From positions 82,740 to 146,739 of the forward strand of contig NZ_CADIJQ010000013.1 of NCBI RefSeq assembly GCF_902859595.1: DNA of 64,000 nt, written 5' to 3'. Shown here in pieces: positions 1 to 7,260 of the stretch. Under the pieces are notes generated by a model that saw only the letters and a program-made list of their open reading frames with translations, searched no databases and was not told where the DNA came from. The first letter of the stretch is position 1. Each line of letters opens with the position of its first letter. Both the position numbers and the translations under genes were made by a program. The stretch comes from Achromobacter kerstersii. GTDB lineage: Bacteria > Pseudomonadota > Gammaproteobacteria > Burkholderiales > Burkholderiaceae_B.

Positions 1-162
1 GTGATTGGAGCCCCGGGCGGCGGCAACGGCACACCCGTTCCGATCACCTCGGTCAATGGTGCGCTGACCGTCGTCCCGACGATTAACCGCAGCAGCGCAT
101 TGCCGACCGGCACCGACATTGCTTTCGACGGCAGCGCCACCATTTCACTGGTCTACCTGTAA
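1..162 (+). CDS. 3' end of unidentified secreted/fimbrial-like protein (partial)
   Basis: An open frame runs from the window edge to a TAA at 160-162, giving the last 53 residues of a protein that starts outside the window. The fragment is rich in Gly, Thr, Ser and Val and ends in alternating hydrophobic residues (ATISLVYL), as in the last beta strand of chaperone-usher pilins or DUF1120-type fimbrial proteins. The fragment is too short to assign a family. A strong hairpin follows 31 bp after the stop, which supports this as a true gene end. Confidence 0.5.
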   Translation: MIGAPGGGNGTPVPITSVNGALTVVPTINRSSALPTGTDIAFDGSATISLVYL

Positions 163-193
163 CGCCTATGGCCACGACGGCGCGGCAAACAAA

Positions 194-226
194 AAGGCCC
201 CCGAATTCGATGAATTCGGGGGCCTT
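194..226. terminator. Intrinsic terminator after the partial gene
   Basis: A perfect 15-bp stem (194-208 with 212-226) is preceded by an A-run and ends in TT. It lies between the convergent partial gene on the plus strand and the tRNA-Ser gene on the minus strand, so it can serve both. Confidence 0.7.
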
Positions 227-233
227 CATATTC

Positions 234-324
234 TGGCGGACAGAGGGGGATTCGAACCCCCGATACGCTTTTGACGTATACACGCTTTCCAGGCGTGCGC
301 CTTCAACCGCTCGGCCACCTGTCC
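234..324 (-). tRNA. tRNA-Ser (anticodon GGA)
   Basis: Read on the minus strand, this 91-nt segment folds as a class II tRNA. It has a 7-bp acceptor stem starting GGACAGG, a D arm with the GGCCGAGCGGTT-type serine signature, an anticodon loop CTGGAAA with anticodon GGA (reads UCC/UCU), a long variable arm, and the T-loop GGTTCGAATCC. The 3' CCA is encoded (234-236). The long variable arm and anticodon fix serine identity. Confidence 0.96.
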
Positions 325-445
325 TTGTCGCTTGCTGATGAACGCAACATCAACACTTCACTATGCGTAAACCAGCATTGCGAAATTTGCGAATCCGCGA
401 TTCTAGCAGATTCTGGGTAGCGGACACAAGCGAGCCCAACGTGAA

Positions 446-473
446 AAGAAAAAGGGACGCCCTGAGGCGTCCC
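446..473 (-). terminator. Intrinsic terminator of the prkA-yeaH-spoVR operon
   Basis: An 8-bp stem (454-461 with 466-473) and TCAG-type loop are followed, in the minus direction, by a T-rich tract (plus-strand A-run 445-453). It lies 20 bp past the spoVR stop. Confidence 0.8.
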
Positions 474-492
474 GGCTTCCATCATCCGGCCT

Positions 493-2046
493 TTACATCG
501 ACGCTGGCGCTTCCTGCTCACGGTAGGAACTGATCGTGCCGTCCGGCTCGGTCTCTTCCAACCTGACCTTGAAGCCCCAAAGCCGCGCCAGATGCTTCAT
601 TACCTGTTCGGCATCGTCACCCGCCAGCGGGCGGCTCCGGCTCTTCAAATGCCGCAACACCAACGAGCGGTCGGAGTCGCGGTTAAAGCGCACCACTTGG
701 ATGTCCGGCACCTGATTGTCGCGATTGTGCTGCGCGGCGAGCAGACGGCGGATGTCGCGGTAGCCCTCATCGTTATGAATGGCCGCGACTTCCAGCTTCG
801 GATTCGATTGATGATCTGAAATGGCGAAGAAGCGGAATTCGCGGATCAGGCGCGGCGACAGGTATTGCGAGATGAAGGACTCGTCCTTGAAGTTGCGCAT
901 GGCGAAGTCCAGGGTCTTCAGCCAATCGCCGCCAGCGATGTCCGGGAACCAGCGGCGGTCTTCGGGCGTGGGCGCTTCGCAGATACGGCGAATGTCCGAC
1001 ATCATCGCAAAGCCCAGCGCATAGGGGTTGATGCCGCCATAGCCGCGCTCGTCAAAGCCGCGTTGGCTGACCACGTTGGTGTGGCTTTGCAAAAACTCCA
1101 TCATGAAGCCGTCGTTCACCAGCCCCTTTTCGTGCAGGCGGTTAAGGATGGTGTAGTGCCAGAACGTGGCCCACCCTTCGTTCATGACCTTGGTCTGCGT
1201 TTGCGGATAGAAGTACTGGGCGATCTTGCGCACGATGCGCACCAGCTCCTTCTGCCACGGCGCCAGCTTGGGCGAGTACTTCTCAATGAAGTACAGCAGG
1301 TTTTCTTCGGGCTCCGGCGGGAAGACCGACGCATCCACGCGCGTGTCCTTGTCTGCTTCAAGACGCGGCAGCGTGCGCCACAAGTCGTTGTATTGCAGAC
1401 GCGCGTGTTCCTTGCGTTCGGCCTGGCGCGCGGCCTCTTCCTTGAACGACATCGGCGCCGGCCGCTTGTAGCGGTCAACCCCGTGATGCGACAGCGCGTG
1501 GCAGGAATCCAGCAACGCCTCCACCGCATCGATGCCGTAGCGGTCTTCGCACGACATCACGTACTTGCGTGCAAACACCAGATAGTCCAGCACGCCGTCC
1601 GCGTCCGTCCATTGGCGGAACAGGTAATTGCCCTTGAAAAACGAGTTGTGCCCATAGCACGCGTGCGCAATCACCAGCGCCTGCATCGTCATGGAGTTCT
1701 CTTCCATGAGATACGAGATGCAGGGGTTGGAGTTGATGACGATCTCGTACGCCAACCCTTGCATGCCGCGGCGATAGTATTGCTCGTTGCGGATGAATTC
1801 CTTGCCGTACGACCAGTGCGGATAGCCAATAGGCAGGCCCGCCGAGGCATAGGCGTCCAGCATCTGTTCCGAAGTGATGACTTCGATCTGGTTCGGATAG
1901 GTGTCCAGCCCATATTCCGCAGCGACCTTGGAGATCGCGTCGTCATAGGACTGGATCAGTTCGAACGTCCATTCGGAACCCTGGGAAATCGGCCGAGCGC
2001 CGCCAGCCGATCCCGGCTCTACGAGAGCACCCACGATGGCATTCAT
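493..2046 (-). CDS. spoVR: SpoVR family protein (YcgB-like)
   Basis: This 517-residue protein matches the SpoVR/YcgB family over its whole length. Visible landmarks are the N-terminal WTFELIQSYDD region, the conserved IGYPHWSYGKEF segment, the His-rich stretch around ALVIAHACYGHNSFFKGNYLF, and NEGWATFWHY. B. subtilis SpoVR affects spore cortex formation; in non-sporulating bacteria the biochemical role is unknown. The gene is last in a three-gene minus-strand operon: its ATG overlaps the yeaH stop by 4 nt (ATGA), implying translational coupling. The prkA/yeaH/spoVR trio is widespread in Proteobacteria and is associated with stationary-phase and nitrogen-stress responses. The HAxxGH-type histidines could bind a metal, but this is inference. 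Confidence 0.93.
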   Translation of the reverse strand: MNAIVGALVEPGSAGGARPISQGSEWTFELIQSYDDAISKVAAEYGLDTYPNQIEVITSEQMLDAYASAGLPIGYPHWSYGKEFIRNEQYYRRGMQGLAYEIVINSNPCISYLMEENSMTMQALVIAHACYGHNSFFKGNYLFRQWTDADGVLDYLVFARKYVMSCEDRYGIDAVEALLDSCHALSHHGVDRYKRPAPMSFKEEAARQAERKEHARLQYNDLWRTLPRLEADKDTRVDASVFPPEPEENLLYFIEKYSPKLAPWQKELVRIVRKIAQYFYPQTQTKVMNEGWATFWHYTILNRLHEKGLVNDGFMMEFLQSHTNVVSQRGFDERGYGGINPYALGFAMMSDIRRICEAPTPEDRRWFPDIAGGDWLKTLDFAMRNFKDESFISQYLSPRLIREFRFFAISDHQSNPKLEVAAIHNDEGYRDIRRLLAAQHNRDNQVPDIQVVRFNRDSDRSLVLRHLKSRSRPLAGDDAEQVMKHLARLWGFKVRLEETEPDGTISSYREQEAPASM

Positions 2047-3302
2047 GCGGTTTCCTTCTTGAACAGGTCATGGAACACGGGGAAGATTTCGCCGCGATCA
2101 CAGATGCGCCGCATGACGAAATGCGGCTCCAACTTCTGTTCATACTCCGCCCACAGGCTGCTCTTGCGAGCCTCTTGCGAGTCGGGAATTTCGATGTAGG
2201 CGAAATACCGGGTCGACGGCAACAGGTGTTCCGCCAGGAAGCGCGCGCTCTTGCCCGCGTCGGCGCCAAACGAATCGCCGTCGCTGGCTTGCGCCGCGTA
2301 CACGTTCCACGCCGAGGGCGGATAGCGCTTTTCCAGAATTTCGCGCATCAGCTCCAGCGCGGACAGCACAATCGTGCCGCCGCTCTTGGGGTCGTAGAAG
2401 AACGTCTGCTCGTCTACTTCCTCGGCGTTGTCCGTGTGCCGGATGAAGACCAGGTCCACGTGCTCGTACTTGCGCGACAAGAACAAGTACAGCAGCGTGA
2501 AGAAGCGCTTGGCCAGGTCCTTCTTGCCTTCGTCCATGGACCCGGAGACGTCCATCAGGCAGAACATGACCGCGCGCGCCATCGGAATGGCGACCGACAC
2601 GCGGTTGCGATAGCGCAAGTCCAGGTCGTCCAGGAACGGCACGCGGGCAAGACGCTCGCGGCAGTCCTCGACGTCTTGTTCCAGCGTGCGGATCTCGGCG
2701 GCGGGCGCACCCGCCGCGCGAGCCTTGGCAAGCGCTTCCTCGGCATCTTCAAGATCTGCGCGCGCCTTCACGTTCAGCGACACCCGCCGCGCCAGCGAAG
2801 ACTTCAGCGTGCGGCTGATGCTCAACATGCTGGGCGAACCGGTGGTGGTGTAGCCCGCGCGCTGCCATTTCTTCTGGCTGACTTCGCCCAGCTGGTTGCG
2901 CGCCAGATGAGGCAGTTCCAGATCCTCGAAGAATAGGTTCAGGAATTCGGCCCGAGACAGGCTGAAGGTGAATTGATCTACGGCTTCACCCTCGCCCGGC
3001 TCCGAGCCGCCTTCACCCTGCCCGCCCTGCGGCCGGTCGATGGTGTCACCCTTGGCAAATTCACGATTACCAGGGTGCACCATCTCGCGGTCACCGCCCG
3101 ATCCGTGCCGAAAGGTCGGCTCGGAAATATCTCGGGCGGGCAGGTTGATCTCTCCGCCTTGATCCATATCCTGAATCGAGCGGTCACGGATCATCCCGTG
3201 CACCGCCTTGCGGATCTGGTCCTTGTAGCGCCGCAAAAAACGCTCGCGGTTGACGGCGCTTTTATTGCGCCCGTTAAGACGGCGATCGATCAGTGAATTC
3301 AT
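2043..3302 (-). CDS. yeaH: YeaH/YhbH family protein (DUF444)
   Basis: A 419-residue DUF444 protein, full length for the family. The N-terminal half is charged, with a Gly-rich low-complexity linker (residues 92-106) and a predicted coiled coil around 175-220. The C-terminal half is a von Willebrand A-like domain whose metal-binding DxSxS motif is visible as DVSGSMD (251-257). It is encoded between prkA and spoVR. The start is 12 bp after the prkA stop and the stop overlaps the spoVR start. YeaH is co-expressed with the PrkA/YeaG kinase in enterobacteria; its exact partner role is not established. Confidence 0.94.
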   Translation of the reverse strand: MNSLIDRRLNGRNKSAVNRERFLRRYKDQIRKAVHGMIRDRSIQDMDQGGEINLPARDISEPTFRHGSGGDREMVHPGNREFAKGDTIDRPQGGQGEGGSEPGEGEAVDQFTFSLSRAEFLNLFFEDLELPHLARNQLGEVSQKKWQRAGYTTTGSPSMLSISRTLKSSLARRVSLNVKARADLEDAEEALAKARAAGAPAAEIRTLEQDVEDCRERLARVPFLDDLDLRYRNRVSVAIPMARAVMFCLMDVSGSMDEGKKDLAKRFFTLLYLFLSRKYEHVDLVFIRHTDNAEEVDEQTFFYDPKSGGTIVLSALELMREILEKRYPPSAWNVYAAQASDGDSFGADAGKSARFLAEHLLPSTRYFAYIEIPDSQEARKSSLWAEYEQKLEPHFVMRRICDRGEIFPVFHDLFKKETA

Positions 3303-3314
3303 GATTCACCTCGC

Positions 3315-5240
3315 TCAGGAAGACTTCCTCACGCGGAGGTACCACTCGCACAGCAGCCTGACCTGCTTTTCCGTGTAGCCCTTTTCCACCATGCGATCCA
3401 CGAAACTCTGGTGTTTCGACTTGTCCTCGGCCGAAGCCTTGGCGTTGAACGAAATCACCGGCAGCAGATCTTCCGTGTTCGAGAACATCTTCTTCTCGAT
3501 CACTTCGCGCAGCTTTTCATAGCTGGTCCAGGTCGGGTTGCGGCCGTTGTTGTTGGCGCGCGCCCGCAGCACGAAGTTCACGATCTCGTTGCGGAAGTCC
3601 TTCGGGTTCGCAATACCCGCTGGCTTTTCAATCTTTTCCAGCTCGTCGTTCAACGCGCTGCGATCGAAGCTTTCACCGGTTTCAGGGTCGCGGAATTCCT
3701 CGTCCTGAATCCAGCAATCGGCAAACGTCACGTAGCGGTCGAAGATGTTCTGGCCGTACTCGGAATACGACTCCAGGTAAGCCGTCTGGATTTCCTTGCC
3801 GATGAACTCCGCGTAGCGCGGCGCCAGGAAGCCTTTGATGAACTCCAGGTAGCGGCGGCGAATTTCTTCGGGGTAGTCCTCGCGGCCGATCCGTTGCTCA
3901 AGCACATACATCAGATGCACGGGGTTCGCGGCCACTTCCGTCTGGTCGTAGTTGAAGACGCTGGACAGGATCTTGTACGCGAAACGCGTCGACACCCCGT
4001 TCATGCCTTCGTCCGTACCGGCGTAGTCCTTGTATTCCTGCAAGGCCTTGGCCTTCGGGTCGACGTCCTTCAGGCTTTCGCCGTCGTACACGCGCAGCTT
4101 CGAATAGATGCTGGAGTTCTCGGGTTCCTTCAGGCGGGTCAGCACCGAAAATTGCGCCATCATGTCCAGCGTTCCAGGTGCGCAAGGCGCCTTGGACAGC
4201 GAGCTGTGATGCAGCAGCTTTTCGTAGATGCGGACCTCTTCCGACACCTGCAAGCAATACGGCACCTTGACGATATAGATACGATCAAGGAACGCTTCGT
4301 TGTGCTTGTTGTTGCGGAAGGTCTGCCATTCGGACTCGTTCGAGTGAGCCAGAATCGCGCCGTTGAACGGAATCGCGGAGAAGCCCTCCGTGCCCTTGAA
4401 GTTGCCTTCCTGGGTGGCCGTCAACAGCGGATGCAGCATCTTGATCGGGGCCTTGAACATCTCCACGAACTCAAGCAAGCCTTGGTTCGCCAGGCACAGG
4501 CCGCCGGAATAGCTGTAGGCGTCCGGATCGTCTTGCGAATGGCGATCGAGTTTGCGGATGTCGACCTTACCCACCAGCGAAGAGATGTCCTGATTGTTCT
4601 CGTCGCCCGGCTCGGTCTTGGCGATGGCGATCTGACGCAGCACCGACGGGTTCAAGCGCACGACACGGAACTGTGAAATGTCGCCGTCAAACTCCTTCAG
4701 GCGCTTGACCGCCCAAGGCGACATGATGCCCGTGAGGTAACGCCGCGGGATGCCATATTCCTTTTCAAGCGTGTCGCCGAAGCGTTCCGGATGGAACAGA
4801 CCCAACGGCGATTCGTTGACCGGCGATCCCTTCAAGGCATAGATGGGATAGCTTTCCATCAGCGCCTTCAGCCGTTCCGCGATGGACGACTTGCCGCCGC
4901 CGACAGGGCCCAACAGATAGAGGATTTGTTTGCGCTCTTCCAGCCCCTGAGCGGCATGTTTGAAGAACGCGACGATCTGACCGATCACGTCCTCCATGCC
5001 GTAGAACTCCTGGAACGCCGGATAGCGCCGGATGGTCCGGTTGGAAAACAAGCGGGAAAGACGTGGGTCGTTGCGCGTATCCACGGTTTCGGGTTCGCCG
5101 ATCGCCGCCAGCATGCGCTCAGCGGGGCTGGCGTACGCCATGGGATCGCGTTTGGCGAGGTTCAGATATTCCTCAAGGGAAAGCTCTGACTCCTGCTCTC
5201 TTGCATACTGCGACTTGAAGCCTTCGACGATGTTTTGCAC
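3315..5240 (-). CDS. prkA: PrkA/YeaG family AAA serine protein kinase
   Basis: A 641-residue protein with the full PrkA layout. An AAA-type ATPase core has Walker A GPVGGGKS at 111-118, and a C-terminal PrkA domain follows. The length matches E. coli YeaG (about 644). Family members are reported as Ser/Thr kinases, and some members have also been described as AAA proteases, so the catalytic role should be read with care. It is the first gene of the prkA-yeaH-spoVR operon and lies downstream of a 766-bp gene-free region that must hold the promoter. A GGAGG-like ribosome site (GGAGGTTTCC on the minus strand) precedes the ATG. Confidence 0.95.
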   Translation of the reverse strand: MQNIVEGFKSQYAREQESELSLEEYLNLAKRDPMAYASPAERMLAAIGEPETVDTRNDPRLSRLFSNRTIRRYPAFQEFYGMEDVIGQIVAFFKHAAQGLEERKQILYLLGPVGGGKSSIAERLKALMESYPIYALKGSPVNESPLGLFHPERFGDTLEKEYGIPRRYLTGIMSPWAVKRLKEFDGDISQFRVVRLNPSVLRQIAIAKTEPGDENNQDISSLVGKVDIRKLDRHSQDDPDAYSYSGGLCLANQGLLEFVEMFKAPIKMLHPLLTATQEGNFKGTEGFSAIPFNGAILAHSNESEWQTFRNNKHNEAFLDRIYIVKVPYCLQVSEEVRIYEKLLHHSSLSKAPCAPGTLDMMAQFSVLTRLKEPENSSIYSKLRVYDGESLKDVDPKAKALQEYKDYAGTDEGMNGVSTRFAYKILSSVFNYDQTEVAANPVHLMYVLEQRIGREDYPEEIRRRYLEFIKGFLAPRYAEFIGKEIQTAYLESYSEYGQNIFDRYVTFADCWIQDEEFRDPETGESFDRSALNDELEKIEKPAGIANPKDFRNEIVNFVLRARANNNGRNPTWTSYEKLREVIEKKMFSNTEDLLPVISFNAKASAEDKSKHQSFVDRMVEKGYTEKQVRLLCEWYLRVRKSS

Positions 5241-6006
5241 GGAAACCTCCTACAACACGCGAAAAATTCAGCACATCCCTACGTGTCCCCATTGTGCCTT
5301 AGTGCTTGCGCTTTACTAGACAAACTCGCGATAAGCACTGTCGGCCAGGTGTTATGTTGCTTTCGCCACACATCATCCATGAAGCACGTTGGGGCCTTTT
5401 CCATTTAGGCTGCATCCGGCGGACACAAGTTCCGTCAGGGAATGCAACTTACGTGAATAAGTTAACTCGCACGCCTTCAGCTTATCGCTATGGCACGCAC
5501 GCCTGGTGCGGCCGCACATGAAATGGTCAGCAATGATTTGAAGGGATGAGCGATATCCCGGTGGATTCTTATGATTCGGGCGTTAACCCGATGCGCCCGC
5601 TATGCGATGGCAGCGGACGGTCTGAACGGCCCCTTGGGATTGCGTTCAGCAGCGTGCCGGTTCGGTTGTGAAAAAGCGCCGATATCGCGGCACGGGAATC
5701 CGTGGTGACGAGGGCGCGTGGCACTTTGCGGTGATGGCCGTAAGCACGTATCGCCAAGTCATGGGCCTATGCTAAAGCCAATTGACCGTTTTGTGGCAAT
5801 TCATTTGGCACATCACCCAAAATAGTGATACGGATTTTCATCATGAAAATTCGCGCGTGTGAATCGCTCGCAAACTTGATGCAATTGCCACGTTGAATAC
5901 GACGCGAATCATCCACAACACGACATGCAATCACTGAATTAGCAGCCGATGAAGCAGAGTGCTAGCATCTCTCGCTTTCTGACTACACACCTTGATTCGC
6001 AGCGTC
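5241..6006. other. Long gene-free region upstream of prkA and the DUF3142 gene
   Basis: No credible gene was found in these 766 bp. Base composition is more AT-rich than the surroundings, particularly 5760-5950. It must contain divergent promoters for prkA (minus) and the 6007 gene (plus). No clear sigma-70 or sigma-54 site could be assigned by eye. One long-distance inverted pair is visible: GTGGCAATT at 5793-5801 and AATTGCCAC at 5883-5891. An unannotated small RNA is possible but unsupported. Confidence 0.5.
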
Positions 6007-7260
6007 ATGTTGCTTCGCTTGTGGCACGCATTCGGCTTGACCAGGAACCGCGCATTGCCTGCGGCCAGACTCACCGCCGCCGCAGCTTTCGCCATGGTTT
6101 TGATGGCGCTGGGAGCTTGCGGGAAGCCACTTCCAGACCTGCCGAATGATGCGTACGTATGGCAACGGCGTTGGACGCCGGCGGTGCAGGAAGCGCTGGC
6201 GGCAAGTGCAGATGCCGTGCGAACCTGGCGCGTGCTGATCGCCGAGATGAGCGCTGGCGGCAGATGGATCGATGCCCGGCCTGACGTGAATGCGCTGGCG
6301 GCGTCACAAAAACCGGCGGTGATGGTGTTGCGTTTGGATGGACGCGTCGATGCGCTGAACGTTGACGAAACGTTGGTGCGAATTGCCGCGACAACCCTGG
6401 CCTGGCGCGCAGCCGGCGTGCCGCTGGCCGGTGTTGAAATCGATTACGACTGCGCAACATCGAAGCTTGCGGCCTATCGCGGCTTTCTGACGGCGTTGAA
6501 AAACCGCCTTGAACCAGGCACGCCGCTATCAATTACCGCCTTGCCAACATGGTTAAACAGCCCCGATCTCGACGCCTTACTGAAGGTGCCCGATGAGTCG
6601 GTGTTGCAGGTTCACGCCGTACTGAACCCGACACAAGGCTTGTTTGACGCCAAGCGCGCACAGGCGTGGATCAGCGCTTTTGCCGGCCGCACGCAGCGCC
6701 CTTGGCGGATTGCATTGCCAACGTATGGCAGCCGTGTCTCGTGGGATGACGACGGCAACATCATCGCAATCGAAAGCGAACGGCCCACGTTGACCACCGC
6801 AACCCGCGCCAGCGAACTCGTCGCCGCGCCCGCTGCCATGGCGGCTTTTGCCGAGCAGATCCGCCAGGATCGGCCCGCGGGATTGGCCGGCATGGTCTGG
6901 TTTCGCCTGCCCACCGCACTCGACGAACGCGCATGGAGCCTGGCGACGTGGCGCGCGGTATTGACGCGCCAATCATTGCAAGCGGAGCTTAACGTCTTCG
7001 CCCAACGCGCCACAACCGCGGGGACGTTTGACCTGGTGTTGTCCAACACCGGCAATGCCGATGCCACGCTTCCCTTCACTATCCGTTGGGACGGCGTTTG
7101 CCGCGCCGCCGACGGCATCAATGGTTACACGCTTGAGCAAGACAACGCCGGCTGGTATCTGCGTCGTGCGCATGACGGCCTGCTGCGCGCCGGCAGCCTG
7201 CGCAATATCGGCTGGATACGCTGCGACACGCCACCCACCACTTTCCATGCAAAACCGTAA
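6007..7260 (+). CDS. DUF3142 domain lipoprotein
   Basis: A protein of about 417 residues beginning MLLRLWHAFG. The ATG at 6007 was chosen over an in-frame TTG at 5992 because it leaves a normal basic n-region and hydrophobic stretch ending in lipobox LGAC (lipidated Cys38). The body matches DUF3142: a TIM-barrel-like glycoside-hydrolase fold suggested by AYVWQRRW near the mature N-terminus, GVEIDYDC, LSITALPTWL and ALPTYGSRVSW. The EIDYD motif sits where catalytic acids lie in related barrels, so a polysaccharide-processing role is plausible but unproven. The 3' end overlaps the next gene by 14 bp, indicating co-translation of a two-lipoprotein module. Confidence 0.85.
   Translation: MLLRLWHAFGLTRNRALPAARLTAAAAFAMVLMALGACGKPLPDLPNDAYVWQRRWTPAVQEALAASADAVRTWRVLIAEMSAGGRWIDARPDVNALAASQKPAVMVLRLDGRVDALNVDETLVRIAATTLAWRAAGVPLAGVEIDYDCATSKLAAYRGFLTALKNRLEPGTPLSITALPTWLNSPDLDALLKVPDESVLQVHAVLNPTQGLFDAKRAQAWISAFAGRTQRPWRIALPTYGSRVSWDDDGNIIAIESERPTLTTATRASELVAAPAAMAAFAEQIRQDRPAGLAGMVWFRLPTALDERAWSLATWRAVLTRQSLQAELNVFAQRATTAGTFDLVLSNTGNADATLPFTIRWDGVCRAADGINGYTLEQDNAGWYLRRAHDGLLRAGSLRNIGWIRCDTPPTTFHAKP

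Noticed and set aside
234..324. tRNA-Ser as an integration site for a mobile element
   Set aside because: No integrase and no duplicated tRNA 3' end were seen in the window; the sequence beyond position 1 is not available.
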